Notes: generated by a model from the sequence alone, not told the origin. Counted from the stretch's first letter, positions 50,463-60,061 are shown. The stretch is DNA of 64,000 nt from Streptococcus gallolyticus subsp. gallolyticus DSM 16831 (GCF_002000985.1 NZ_CP018822.1:1630001-1694000), one strand, 5' to 3'. Numbers and translations are program-made.

Positions 50463-52273
50463 AACATATGAAAATAAATTTTTTTAAGCATTCAATTAAT
50501 GATTTTTCAATCAAGCATCAACTCCGTTTGATTATCTTACCTATTCTGGTCTCTTCTGTGCTTATTATCGGTGGTTATCTGGTGTATGACTCAACACGGC
50601 AATTAAACGTAAACTATCATAGTTTAGCCACTCAAGATGCACAGCACACACGCTCCATTATCCATGACACGTGCAGCAATTTCAAAAAATACGCCGACGC
50701 TCTCACCAATGATAGCCAGCTGCGAAGCTTGCTAGAAGAAAACTATTCTGATAATGAAAGTGCTACTCAAGCCATTGATAATTATCAATATCTTAATAAT
50801 GTTTACAAGCAAGATACTGCTATCAAAAGCATTTTAGTTTATAGTGATAACACAAGCCTGCCAAATTACCAACATTTCATCTCAATGACACATGATGACA
50901 TGGCAAAAGAAGCTTGGTATGAAAAGGCTAGTGAGCAATGGAGTGCCTTCTGGCTAACCATTCCTGACGATGATGATGACTTTCAATATTTGACCATTTA
51001 TCAACGAGTTCCCATGCCTTTGTCGGACAACATGGCTGTTCTTGAAATCAAAATGGATTACAATTATTTAAAAAATAGAATCAACAATTCCAATTATCTC
51101 AATCAGATGTTTCTTAACCAAGATACGATTTTTTATTCTGATAAATTTTCTGAAGTTAGCACGAAAGCCATCAGCATTAACGAAAGTGTCAGCACAAAAG
51201 TTGCCGCCAATTATGTTCACAACAATAACAACCAAACCACATTATTAGCCTACACTGCTCTGCCATTGTCAAATGGTACCAATTCGGATACGGTGTATAT
51301 CTACTCTTTTGATACTAACGCTTTTTCAGCCATTCTTGAAAATGGGCTCCGCTGGTCAGGCATTCTCATCTTCATTTTGAGTATTTCCATTATACTCACG
51401 CTTTATTTTTCACGATTTTTCTCAAGCCGTATCCAAAAACTTCAAGAGACTGTTTACCGTGCTTCTATCGAAGATTATAGTTTCTTCAATGAAATCGCCG
51501 GTCATGATGAAATTTCAACCATTTCGCTTAATTTTCACAAGATTATCAATCACATCAAGAAAAAAGAAGAAGAAATTTATCAATCAAAAATCACGGAGCA
51601 AGAACTGCTCAACCAGCAACAAAAAATGGCATTTAGCATTCTAGCTAGCCAGATTAATCCACATTTTTTATTTAACACCTTGGAAACGATTCGGATGACA
51701 GCTCTGCAGCACAAAGACCGTGATGTCGCTAATGCCATTCGCCTGCTGTCAAAATCAATGCGTTACACCTTGTCCAATCAAGGAAAACGCATTACCAGCC
51801 TGCAAGAGGAATTAGATGCTATTCAAGTTTATACCCAAATTCAGCAACTTCGTTTTGGCGAACGTGTCCATTACAACTGTATCATTGACCCTGAACTCAA
51901 TCCAAAAGAGATTTATCTTTTGCCACTTTTGATTCAGCCGCTGATTGAAAATGCCATTTCACACGGTTTAGAATCAGTCGCTCAAAATGGTTTTGTGACA
52001 CTAGCCATTTCCTTACAAGAACCTAACACCCTTTGCATTAGCGTGAGTGATAACGGAGTAGGTATTGAACCTGCTAAACTCGCACGCATTCAAGAGGACA
52101 TTTCTAAAAATGACATTGAAGACACTAGCCACATTGGACTAAAAAACGTTCACAACCGCATTAAACAGTATTACGGTGATCAATACGGACTATTTATTAG
52201 CAGCATAAAAGGACAAGGAACCATGATTAAACTCCTTTTCCCACTCCAAAGACAAGTTGATGATGATAACTAA
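50453..52273 (+). CDS. YesM-type sensor histidine kinase
   Basis: A 606-aa membrane sensor. TM1 is at residues ~25-45 (LIILPILVSSVLIIGGYLVY), followed by a ~250-aa extracellular sensing part and TM2 at ~297-318. A HAMP-like linker leads to the His-kinase domain with ASQINPHFLFNTLETIRM (His near 403) and the ATP-binding part (NAISHGLE, VSDNGVGIE, HIGLKNVHNRIK). The likely phosphorylation target is the YesN-type regulator at 42,086-43,564, which is interrupted. The start could also be the ATG five codons further on; neither has a strong SD. Confidence 0.93.
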   Translation: MAIKHMKINFFKHSINDFSIKHQLRLIILPILVSSVLIIGGYLVYDSTRQLNVNYHSLATQDAQHTRSIIHDTCSNFKKYADALTNDSQLRSLLEENYSDNESATQAIDNYQYLNNVYKQDTAIKSILVYSDNTSLPNYQHFISMTHDDMAKEAWYEKASEQWSAFWLTIPDDDDDFQYLTIYQRVPMPLSDNMAVLEIKMDYNYLKNRINNSNYLNQMFLNQDTIFYSDKFSEVSTKAISINESVSTKVAANYVHNNNNQTTLLAYTALPLSNGTNSDTVYIYSFDTNAFSAILENGLRWSGILIFILSISIILTLYFSRFFSSRIQKLQETVYRASIEDYSFFNEIAGHDEISTISLNFHKIINHIKKKEEEIYQSKITEQELLNQQQKMAFSILASQINPHFLFNTLETIRMTALQHKDRDVANAIRLLSKSMRYTLSNQGKRITSLQEELDAIQVYTQIQQLRFGERVHYNCIIDPELNPKEIYLLPLLIQPLIENAISHGLESVAQNGFVTLAISLQEPNTLCISVSDNGVGIEPAKLARIQEDISKNDIEDTSHIGLKNVHNRIKQYYGDQYGLFISSIKGQGTMIKLLFPLQRQVDDDN

Positions 52274-52297
52274 AAAGAGGTCGCTGACCTCTTTTTT
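52272..52297. terminator. Bidirectional terminator
   Basis: AAAAAGAGGTC-GCT-GACCTCTTTTTT serves the sensor kinase gene (plus) and the GH42 gene (minus); the GH42 stop codon lies in its edge. Confidence 0.85.
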
Positions 52298-54296
52298 ACT
52301 GTACAATGATTTTCACGTCAAATGCTGGAATTTCTGTGATATTTTCTATCTGCTTTTGGCTTAGTAAATCATAGCCTGTCAATGCTAAGTTGCATGGGAT
52401 TGTTTGGGCTGTGTGATTGATTAAGAATTGATATGTTTTATCACCTTTGCGGCGTGTTTTTAATTCCAATCCGTCTGGCAATACCCGACTTTCAATGCCT
52501 AGTGTTCCCAAAATGCTATCAAACAAAGCTGACAAACCAACTTCGTCTAACATTGTGCCAACATAATAAGCGTTACCATTTTCAAAATGATTTTGTGTCA
52601 CCACAGGATAGCTATTATAAAATTCCTGACTATCATAATAAGCCAATGCCTGCGCGTCATTCAAATGAATAACGTCACATAAGAGCTGTGCTTTCGCTCT
52701 TTCCCCTGATTTAAATTGGACATTTTCACGATATTCTGGTGGCAAGGCGTCAAATTCTTCAACCCAAATCCCCAAAACATCTTTTAACGGTCCTGGGTAA
52801 CCACCCAAATGAACATTATCTGTCTCATCAACAATGCCACTCATCATCGTTGTAACAAAATGCCCACCCTTTCGCACAAAGTCTTCAATCTTTCGCGTTT
52901 GCTCTTGGTTGACCATATATAGACACGGTGCAATTAAAAGATCGTATTGACTGAAATCTTGCTCTAAGCTAACCATATCAACATCTATCTGACGGCGGTA
53001 CAATTCTTTATAGTAATGATGAATTTGGTCAACATATTTTAAATCGATTGTCGGTCCACTGGCGTATTCTAAGCCCCAGTAATTTGGCCAATCAAAGATA
53101 ATACCAACTTTAGCAGGTGTTCTTGCTCCTAAAAATTGGTCGCCAAGGCGAGCTAGTTCCACTCCAAGCTGACTAACTTCTCTAAAAACACGAGTGTGCT
53201 CATGTCCCACATGGTCAATCACTGCTCCATGGAATTTTTCACAACCGCCAACCGAGCGACGAAGCTGGAAGAATTGAACCGTATCCGCTCCATGTGCCAT
53301 GGCTTGATAGCTCATGCTTCGCATTTGACCTGGCTTCTTCAAGGAATTATACGGTTGCCAATTTTGCTGACTAGGTGTCTGTTCCATTAGCATAAAAGGT
53401 TGTCCAGCCTTTAATCCCCGCATCAAATCATGCGTCATAGCTGTAAAACTAGCTGGCGTATTATAGGCAGGGTAATTATCCCACGAAACAATGTCCATTT
53501 CTTTCGCAAATTTGAAATAATCAAGTGGCTTGTAAGTTCCCATTAGATTGGTTGTGACAGGTGTTTTTGAATCAAATTCTCTAATCGCATCACGCTCATC
53601 TTTGAAATTTTGCAAAATAGAATCCGACATAAAACGGCGATAATCGAGCGATAGCCCTGCAAAAGCTGTTTTTTCAGTTCCAATGGCTTCACCTAACACA
53701 TTAGGCAGGACAATCTCATCCCAGTCATACAGCGTATGCCCCCAAAATTGCATATTCCATGCTTTGTTGACCGCTTCAATTGTGCCGTATTTTGCTTTCA
53801 ACCATACGCGAAACGCTTTAGCACAGTTATCACAATAACATTCACCGCCATATTCATTTGAAATATGCCAACAAACAACATTGTCAAGATGACCGTAACG
53901 CTCTGCTAATTTTCCAGCTAATTTTTTAGCATAATATTGGAAAACTGGGCTATTTGGACATGCATTATGACGATGACTAAAACGATGATGACGTCCTTCA
54001 AAATCTGTCCGCGTCACTTCTGGATAACGACGACAAAGCCAAGCAGGTAAAGCCGCCGTCGAGGTGGCAAAAATAATCTTGTAATCACGCTCTACCAGCA
54101 TATTGACAATCTCGTCCAACTGTTCAAAATCATACTCATTTTCTGACGGTTGAATCGTTGCCCAAGAAAACACATTGATTGTCGTTGAATTGATATGAGC
54201 CAAGTCAAACAAGCGCATATCTTCCTGCCAAATTTCCTTTGGCCATTGCTCAGGATTGTAATCTCCACCAAATAATATCGTTTGAAATTGTGTCAT
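52296..54296 (-). CDS. GH42 beta-galactosidase
   Basis: A 666-aa cytoplasmic enzyme. N-terminal motif FGGDYNPEQWP, acid/base in CWHISNEYGG (Glu near 147), Cys cluster CYCDNC for a structural metal, and nucleophile in LMEQTPSQQNW (Glu near 307). Trimerisation and C-terminal domains follow. GH42 enzymes release terminal beta-galactose from short oligosaccharides. It starts 12 bases beyond the GH1 stop, so the two are one operon. Confidence 0.94.
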   Translation of the reverse strand: MTQFQTILFGGDYNPEQWPKEIWQEDMRLFDLAHINSTTINVFSWATIQPSENEYDFEQLDEIVNMLVERDYKIIFATSTAALPAWLCRRYPEVTRTDFEGRHHRFSHRHNACPNSPVFQYYAKKLAGKLAERYGHLDNVVCWHISNEYGGECYCDNCAKAFRVWLKAKYGTIEAVNKAWNMQFWGHTLYDWDEIVLPNVLGEAIGTEKTAFAGLSLDYRRFMSDSILQNFKDERDAIREFDSKTPVTTNLMGTYKPLDYFKFAKEMDIVSWDNYPAYNTPASFTAMTHDLMRGLKAGQPFMLMEQTPSQQNWQPYNSLKKPGQMRSMSYQAMAHGADTVQFFQLRRSVGGCEKFHGAVIDHVGHEHTRVFREVSQLGVELARLGDQFLGARTPAKVGIIFDWPNYWGLEYASGPTIDLKYVDQIHHYYKELYRRQIDVDMVSLEQDFSQYDLLIAPCLYMVNQEQTRKIEDFVRKGGHFVTTMMSGIVDETDNVHLGGYPGPLKDVLGIWVEEFDALPPEYRENVQFKSGERAKAQLLCDVIHLNDAQALAYYDSQEFYNSYPVVTQNHFENGNAYYVGTMLDEVGLSALFDSILGTLGIESRVLPDGLELKTRRKGDKTYQFLINHTAQTIPCNLALTGYDLLSQKQIENITEIPAFDVKIIVQ

Positions 54297-54308
54297 CTGA
54301 AGCCTCCG

Positions 54309-55778
54309 CTAGTTGATATCAGAACCATTGGTTTCAATGACAGTTTGATACCAGTAAAAACTATCCTTAGGAATTCTTGCCAAATCTTTTTCAGAATATT
54401 CATCACGATTAACATAGACAAAACCATAACGTTTTTTATAACCATTCAACCAACTCAACAAATCGGTAAACGACCAAGCACAGTAACCAATAACCTCAAC
54501 ACCGTCAGTAATTGCCTTTTTCATCTCAAGCAGGTGTTTTTCGAGGTATTGAATACGGTAATCGTCATGAATTTCTCCGTTAGCCGTTAATTCATCAATG
54601 GCACCTAGACCATTTTCAGTAACAAAAACTGGCAAGTCATAACGGTCATAGATACGGCGCAAAGCCACTCTGAACCCTGCAGGGTCAATTTCCCAACCCC
54701 AGTCCGTTTTTTCCAAATAAGGATTGTCAACAACCGCAAACATGACTTTTTCTGGTGAGGCTTCTTCGCTGCGATTATTTTGCATTAAATAAGGATCTGT
54801 GACATTCGAGTCTTTATCCGTAGCGACAGCTTCTTCTGTATCTTCAAAACCATTAACTTTAGCTGTTCCGCCATGATAATAATTGATTCCGACAAAATCT
54901 GGCTTGCCTAATTTCAAAATCTCGTCGTCACCTTCCTCCAATGTTGGTGCCAAGCCCAAGGCTTTTAACTGTTTAAAAATAACCTTAGGATATTGCCCTT
55001 TACAATAAACATCAAGCCACCAGCTATTATTCAAGGCTTCCCCATTTTCAGCTGCCAAAACGTCTGTTGGATTTGCCGTCAACGGATACATAGGACCATA
55101 ACCAAAACTTGGACCAATCAAACCATTTGGCACCATTTGGTGGAAAAGTGCAATTGCTTTCGCATTCGCCAAATTAACAATATGATTAGCTTCATACATT
55201 CGTTTTAAATCACGAACTCCAGGTGGGTGTGCTTCCAAACGATAACCTAGCGTCGTGAAAACATTTTGCTCATTAAAGGTCACCCAATATTTCACTTTAT
55301 CTTTAAAAGCCGTGAACAAAATATCACAATATTTCAAAAAGGCATTGATGGTTTTGCGTGATTCCCAACCGCCATAGCGTTCTTGCAAAGCAAGTGGCAA
55401 ATCCCAATGATAAAGCGTCAAAACAGGCTCAATGCCATTGCTAATCAATTCATCAATCAAATTAGCATAAAAAGCTAAACCAGCTTGATTGACTTGACCA
55501 TCACCGTCTGGAATGACACGTGACCATGCCACACTGAAACGATAAGCTTTCAAGCCCATTTTCTTCATTAAAGCAACATCTTCTTTGTAGCGGTGATAAT
55601 GGTCAACTGCCACATCTCCATTAGTGCCTTCAAAGGTCTTATTTGGAATCTTAGAAAATTGGTCCCAAACTGATGGGCCTTTACCATCCGCATCCCAAGC
55701 ACCTTCGACCTGATAAGCAGCCGATGCCGCTCCCCATAAAAACTCTTTCGGAAAATCATCTAACGTCTTATGATACAT
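54309..55778 (-). CDS. GH1 beta-glucosidase or 6-phospho-beta-glucosidase
   Basis: A 489-aa GH1 enzyme. WGAASAAYQVEGAWDADGKG at the start, acid/base in TFNEQN (Glu near 171) and nucleophile in VTENGLG (Glu near 384). Near the C-terminus SWLNGYKKRYGFVYVNRD carries Ser, Lys and Tyr in the positions that hold the phosphate in 6-phospho-beta-glucosidases, whereas unphosphorylated-substrate enzymes usually have Glu in place of that Ser. So a phosphorylated substrate is favoured, though the GY-KKRYG context is mixed. It may cut cello-type bonds left after xylose removal. Confidence 0.92.
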   Translation of the reverse strand: MYHKTLDDFPKEFLWGAASAAYQVEGAWDADGKGPSVWDQFSKIPNKTFEGTNGDVAVDHYHRYKEDVALMKKMGLKAYRFSVAWSRVIPDGDGQVNQAGLAFYANLIDELISNGIEPVLTLYHWDLPLALQERYGGWESRKTINAFLKYCDILFTAFKDKVKYWVTFNEQNVFTTLGYRLEAHPPGVRDLKRMYEANHIVNLANAKAIALFHQMVPNGLIGPSFGYGPMYPLTANPTDVLAAENGEALNNSWWLDVYCKGQYPKVIFKQLKALGLAPTLEEGDDEILKLGKPDFVGINYYHGGTAKVNGFEDTEEAVATDKDSNVTDPYLMQNNRSEEASPEKVMFAVVDNPYLEKTDWGWEIDPAGFRVALRRIYDRYDLPVFVTENGLGAIDELTANGEIHDDYRIQYLEKHLLEMKKAITDGVEVIGYCAWSFTDLLSWLNGYKKRYGFVYVNRDEYSEKDLARIPKDSFYWYQTVIETNGSDIN

Positions 55779-55790
55779 ATTTGCTCCTTC

Positions 55791-55816
55791 TAAAAATGTA
55801 TTCGTTTACATTTTTA
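55791..55816. promoter_or_regulatory. Long palindrome containing a cre-like site before GH1
   Basis: TAAAAATGTA and TACATTTTTA form a perfect 10-bp inverted repeat with a 6-base centre. Inside, TGTATTCGTTTACA (55,797-55,810) misses the cre consensus at one position. It lies 12-38 bases upstream of the GH1 start, so it may be an operator for CcpA or another LacI/GntR regulator. Confidence 0.65.
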
Positions 55817-55820
55817 GTCT

Positions 55821-55848
55821 AAATAAAAAAAGCCCAGTTTACAACTGG
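55821..55848 (-). terminator. Terminator of the HAD/membrane-protein operon
   Basis: CCAGTT-GTA-AACTGG hairpin followed on the minus strand by GC and seven T. Confidence 0.85.
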
Positions 55849-55898
55849 ACAAAATAGATAATCTCCTAGTAAAAACTGGACTGGTTAGTCTCTCCTTA

Positions 55899-56069
55899 CT
55901 AACTCACCAACCAACCCCAGAAAAATGGGAGGGCAAAGGCAATTAAGCCACAAATCACAAAGAGGGCTTTCAACCATTTTTGAGGGATAGTCGTTGATTT
56001 AATCCAAAGAAGAATGGCAAACAGCCACGAAACGGCAAATAATAGCCAATAATACCATGCAAGGGACAT
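55899..56069 (-). CDS. 56-aa two-span membrane protein
   Basis: A short frame starting ATG at 56,067-56,069, one base past the stop of the previous gene, with AAGGA as SD. The product has two hydrophobic helices (WYYWLLFAVSWLFAILLWIK and ALFVICGLIAFALPFFWGW) joined by STTIPQKWLK. Probably co-expressed with the TIGR01906-like protein. Function unknown. Confidence 0.7.
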   Translation of the reverse strand: MSLAWYYWLLFAVSWLFAILLWIKSTTIPQKWLKALFVICGLIAFALPFFWGWLVS

Positions 56070-56070
56070 C

Positions 56071-56751
56071 TTAATCGTTCCTTTCTACCTTAATGGTTTT
56101 CGGATGTTTCTGTTGGTCTTGCAGACGTTTAGTCAATTGACGGCGAGCAATGACAAGTAAGCCAATCATAATAACTTCGTAAGTGACAAAGAAAATGATA
56201 AAACAATGCAAGAAAAATTCCTCTGGTAAAACCCAGATAATTGGGTCTGTGGCGGGGTTGAACAGCCATGTTGAATCACCAGGGAAAAGCACTTCATGAA
56301 ATAGCGTAAAAAATTGGTCAAAGCCAATCAGCAATCCTGCTACTGCAATTAGCACAGGTAAAACAGCTGCTAAAGTAAACGCTCTTTGATGTAGAAAAAG
56401 TGATTTTTCAGCTCTGCTATTTTTCCAAAAACGCCAAGACGGATACAGCAGCACCACAAAAACAGCTTGCGCTAGGTGAAATAAATGCTTAACGTCACGA
56501 AAATGCTTGAGCCCGTCTGTTGATGACGGGAAATCTGGCATAGAAAGGGTGTGCGAAAGTGGATTGGTCAGATAGGTCATCAGAATATTAAAGTTTTTCA
56601 AGAGGTCGTCTTTTGTAATCGTGACCTGAAGGGTTAGTTTGAGCCAATCAACTTCCAAAGGGTAAATCAGCCAAGCACCATAAATAGCTACCAAGACAGC
56701 TAGAGCAAGGAGCCAGAGCCAAGTGCTAAACGTCCAAAGTTTATTTTTCAT
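56071..56751 (-). CDS. TIGR01906-family integral membrane protein
   Basis: A 226-aa protein with about four membrane helices and a conserved extracellular loop ([20 protein letters not shown] followed by [12 protein letters not shown]). This matches a Firmicutes family of unknown function found next to a NagD-like phosphatase. ATG at 56,749-56,751 is chosen over the one five codons earlier on family grounds. It overlaps the phosphatase gene by 11 bases. Confidence 0.82.
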   Translation of the reverse strand: MKNKLWTFSTWLWLLALAVLVAIYGAWLIYPLEVDWLKLTLQVTITKDDLLKNFNILMTYLTNPLSHTLSMPDFPSSTDGLKHFRDVKHLFHLAQAVFVVLLYPSWRFWKNSRAEKSLFLHQRAFTLAAVLPVLIAVAGLLIGFDQFFTLFHEVLFPGDSTWLFNPATDPIIWVLPEEFFLHCFIIFFVTYEVIMIGLLVIARRQLTKRLQDQQKHPKTIKVERND

Positions 56752-57514
56752 CAAAATTCCATTCATCTAAGCTAGCAAGGACATGGTCAGGTTTCACTGG
56801 AAGGGTAGGCACTTCTTCTGGTTTGGTGAAACCAGTCGTCACAAGCAAAGTAGCAATATCATTTTGAATTCCTGCCATAATATCTGTTAAATAATTATCA
56901 CCAACCATGATAGCTTCTTCACGTTTAACTCCCAGAACATCCAAAGCTTTATTCATGATAATCGCATTTGGTTTGCCGATAAAGACTGGCTGCACACGTG
57001 TTGCAGTCTCCAAGAGTTTATTAATCGAACCAGCCCCTGGCATTAACCCACGCTCCGTTGGGATATTCAAATCAGGATTCGTTCCAATAAAGACTGCTCC
57101 TTTTTGAATGGCAAGCGTTGCAACGGCAAGCATTTCATAAGTTAGTTGCGTATCTAGTCCGACAACCACATATGCTGGATTTTCAGTATCTTCAACATAG
57201 CCAGCCTCAGCAATAGCTGTTTTCAAACCCGTTTCACCAATCACATAAACTGTTTTTCCACGATTCATGTCATTCATGTAATCAATCGTCGCCATTGTTG
57301 CTGTATAAATCGTTTCAAGCGGTGTATGCACATTGAATTGTGTCGCAAGCATTTCTTGAACTTTTTCTGGTGTGCGTGTTGTATTATTCGTCACCAAAAC
57401 ATAAGGAATATTACGTTCTTGCAAACGTTGAATAAAACGTTCCCCAGCAGGAATACGATTTTTCCCTTTGTAAATTGTTCCATCTAAATCAATCAAATAG
57501 CCTTTATAAGTCAT
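56741..57514 (-). CDS. NagD-like HAD phosphatase (TIGR01457 type)
   Basis: A 257-aa HAD hydrolase. Motif I is [11 protein letters not shown], motif II is [10 protein letters not shown], and motifs III/IV are [11 protein letters not shown] and [13 protein letters not shown]. Enzymes of this group dephosphorylate small sugar phosphates or nucleotides. SD GGAGGAAAGA precedes ATG 57,512-57,514, four codons inside the longest frame. Confidence 0.9.
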   Translation of the reverse strand: MTYKGYLIDLDGTIYKGKNRIPAGERFIQRLQERNIPYVLVTNNTTRTPEKVQEMLATQFNVHTPLETIYTATMATIDYMNDMNRGKTVYVIGETGLKTAIAEAGYVEDTENPAYVVVGLDTQLTYEMLAVATLAIQKGAVFIGTNPDLNIPTERGLMPGAGSINKLLETATRVQPVFIGKPNAIIMNKALDVLGVKREEAIMVGDNYLTDIMAGIQNDIATLLVTTGFTKPEEVPTLPVKPDHVLASLDEWNFDEK

Positions 57515-57538
57515 TCTTTCCTCCATTTTTACAACACC

Positions 57539-57564
57539 AAAAAGACTTTCTAGCTAAAAAGTCT
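57539..57564 (-). terminator. Terminator after Nudix gene
   Basis: AGACTTT/AAAGTCT stem, 8-nt loop, then TTTT on the minus strand, 10 bases past the Nudix stop. Confidence 0.7.
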
Positions 57565-57574
57565 CTGACTATCC

Positions 57575-58198
57575 TTAGTCAATTAGTGTTTTCCAATTCT
57601 CATCGTAATAAGCAGTAAAGCACATCGCAATCTGCTCTTTCGTTGTCTTAGATTCAGCAAGCTCAGGCAGGTTGTCACACGCAAAATACCCACTTGCTAT
57701 CGTTTCTAAATTCTTTGTAAAATGCCCACCTTTGGCATGGCATAATGAAAAAATCTTACAAATCTTGTGAGCAGAAACTGGTTGATTGTGTTTTTCACGG
57801 TCTTGAATAGCAATCACGCGCTCCAATTCCACATCAAGTCCAGCTTCTTCTTTCACCTCTTTAAGCGTGTTTTCCGCCACAGATTGGTCAACATCACACC
57901 AACCACCTGGCAGCGCCCACTTTCCATTAGCTTCTTGCACTAGTAAAATCTTGTCATCTTGAAAAATAGCTGCGCGTGTATCGATTTTTGGGGTTTGATA
58001 GCCCGTTTCGTTAGCAAACAAATCAGCCACTTTCTGAGCTGGTAACTGCGATAATTCAGCCATCATTGCAACTGCAATCTCTCGAATTTCCTTAAAACGT
58101 TCAATATCATACTTATCGCGACCATAAGCTAGCCCTGCTTGTGCCAAAGATTGCAAACGAACAAGCCAATCAACCCACTTCTTATCATCAACAGTCAT
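57575..58198 (-). CDS. Nudix hydrolase with N-terminal helical domain
   Basis: A 207-aa protein. Residues 1-60 are a helical leader domain (WVDWLVRLQSLAQAGLAYGR) as in YjhB-type ADP-ribose pyrophosphatases. The Nudix box at ~residue 98 reads GWCDVDQSVAENTLKEVKEE then AGL. The first Glu of the consensus is Gln and the Arg is Lys, but the metal-binding EExG is intact. ATG 58,196-58,198 overlaps the thioesterase stop. Confidence 0.88.
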   Translation of the reverse strand: MTVDDKKWVDWLVRLQSLAQAGLAYGRDKYDIERFKEIREIAVAMMAELSQLPAQKVADLFANETGYQTPKIDTRAAIFQDDKILLVQEANGKWALPGGWCDVDQSVAENTLKEVKEEAGLDVELERVIAIQDREKHNQPVSAHKICKIFSLCHAKGGHFTKNLETIASGYFACDNLPELAESKTTKEQIAMCFTAYYDENWKTLID

Positions 58199-58926
58199 TA
58201 TTTTTCCTTCCACTCGATGCGAGCTTGTGCATGAACAGCACCTTGGGTAACAATTTCATGTTTTGTTATCAAACCATCTGTTTCAACACGTGATTTAATA
58301 TCATGCCCATAATGGACTTCTTTCACGTATTTGAGGTTAATGTGGTGTGGAATGTGTTCCTCTAAAAACGCCACGTCCAACACATCATACATCCATTCAA
58401 GGTATTTGCTATTGTTAACATGACCATTCAAATCAAGGTCAAAAAAGCGAACGTGATAAGTTGTTTCTTCTGGATTTTCCAAGCTTTCGTAACGAGGACC
58501 ACGAGAGATTTTTTTAATCTTTTCAACATCATAAACGTCAACGATTTCATCAATAACAGGGTGAACCTTTCTGCTATCATAATCCATGAGGACAAAAGTC
58601 GAATGAATCGTCATGATTTTATCACCAGATTCACCATAAACATTGAAATCACGGTAACAAAAGAGCTTATTATAAGCCGTAGGTACCGTTTCAATCACGA
58701 TATTTTCAGTATATTTTGGCAAACGCTCGATTTCAATCGCATACTCTGTGATAATCCAAACAAGATTGTACGTTTGATAAATATAATCATCACTCATCCC
58801 CAGACTAAGTGACTGTTTCCCTGAAACTTGCAACACTAACGATAAAAGTTGCGGCAATTTCATGTTGTGATTAATGTCACTTTCGTAAAAAGGTACTTGA
58901 TAATTTTCTTGATAACTTAATCCCAT
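58198..58926 (-). CDS. Acyl-ACP thioesterase
   Basis: A 242-aa double hot-dog-fold thioesterase. The first half begins YQENYQVPFYESDINHNMKL and the second contains VRFFDLDLNGHVNNSKYLEW with the catalytic Asn/His of the family. It frees fatty acids from acyl carrier protein. It lies 4 bases beyond hemW. Confidence 0.9.
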   Translation of the reverse strand: MGLSYQENYQVPFYESDINHNMKLPQLLSLVLQVSGKQSLSLGMSDDYIYQTYNLVWIITEYAIEIERLPKYTENIVIETVPTAYNKLFCYRDFNVYGESGDKIMTIHSTFVLMDYDSRKVHPVIDEIVDVYDVEKIKKISRGPRYESLENPEETTYHVRFFDLDLNGHVNNSKYLEWMYDVLDVAFLEEHIPHHINLKYVKEVHYGHDIKSRVETDGLITKHEIVTQGAVHAQARIEWKEK

Positions 58927-58930
58927 GTCA

Positions 58931-60061
58931 TTACTCCAATATAAATCTCTCTGCTACCGTGTCTCCTAAAAAGAGACCTTTTTTAGTCATTCGAACCACC
59001 TTATCATCTGGCACCAAAAGCCCCTGCTGACAAAGTTCTGTCACGATTTGACCATAACGTTCTTCAAAAGACACGCCAAACTTTTCTTCAAATTTTGCAA
59101 TGGAAACGCCAGATTTCTTACGCAAGCCCAAGAAAAGTTCTTCTTCCATCATTTCGTCCTTGGTCAAGACCTCCTCTGACAACCTAGCATTTCCTTCAGA
59201 AACAGCCTTTAAATAATGTTGAATCGGCCCACGATTACGATAACGAACACCGTTTAAATACCCAGACGCCCCAGCACCGACACCATAATATTCCGCATTA
59301 TCCCAGTACATCAAATTATGACGACTTTCAAAACCTGGCTTGGTAAAATTAGAAATTTCATAATGCTCAAAGCCATTAGCTTCCAATTCAGCAATAATGT
59401 ACTCAAACATTTCCGCCTCAAGGTCCTCTTGGGGTAAATTCAATTTTCCACGACGCATTTTATTCATGAAAACCGTGTGATTTTCTAAAATCAAACTATA
59501 CAAACTCAAATGAGGAATATCCAGCGCTATCGCCTTAGCAACATTTTCCTTAACATCTTCCATTGTCTGACCAGGAAGCGCATAAATTAAATCAATCGAA
59601 ATATTATCAAAGCCTGCTGTTTTCAAATGGTCAATCGTCGAATAAATTTGCGATTCATTGTGGCTACGCCCAATTCTCTTTAATTGCTTATCATTAAAAG
59701 TCTGAACACCAAGCGACACACGATTAACAGCAGATTTCTTCAACACTTCAATCTTGTCATCCGTCAAATCCCCAGGATTTGCTTCAATGGTAAATTCTTC
59801 TAAGACGCTCAAATCTAAATGCTTTGTCAAATTCGTCAGCAAATAATCCAATTGCTGCGCGGTAATTGAGGTTGGCGTTCCACCTCCGATATATAAAGTC
59901 CGCAATTGTTTAATATCATAACTCTCAAATTCACGAATAAGAGCCTGCAAATAATCGTCAACAGGCTGATTTTTGATAAATACTTTTGAAAAATCACAAT
60001 AATAACAAATCTGCGTACAAAATGGTATATGAACATAAGCTGATGTTGGTTTTGTTAACAT
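58931..60061 (-). CDS. hemW: Radical SAM haem chaperone HemW
   Basis: A 376-aa HemN-like radical SAM protein. The iron-sulfur motif is YVHIPFCTQICYYCDF (CxxxCxxC), followed by LYIGGGTPTS and IEANPGDL. The C-terminal domain has LGLRKKSGVSIAKFEEKFG. Once annotated as coproporphyrinogen oxidase, HemW delivers haem. The frame opens at 60,142, but the family N-terminus begins at ATG 60,059-60,061. Confidence 0.92.
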   Translation of the reverse strand: MLTKPTSAYVHIPFCTQICYYCDFSKVFIKNQPVDDYLQALIREFESYDIKQLRTLYIGGGTPTSITAQQLDYLLTNLTKHLDLSVLEEFTIEANPGDLTDDKIEVLKKSAVNRVSLGVQTFNDKQLKRIGRSHNESQIYSTIDHLKTAGFDNISIDLIYALPGQTMEDVKENVAKAIALDIPHLSLYSLILENHTVFMNKMRRGKLNLPQEDLEAEMFEYIIAELEANGFEHYEISNFTKPGFESRHNLMYWDNAEYYGVGAGASGYLNGVRYRNRGPIQHYLKAVSEGNARLSEEVLTKDEMMEEELFLGLRKKSGVSIAKFEEKFGVSFEERYGQIVTELCQQGLLVPDDKVVRMTKKGLFLGDTVAERFILE

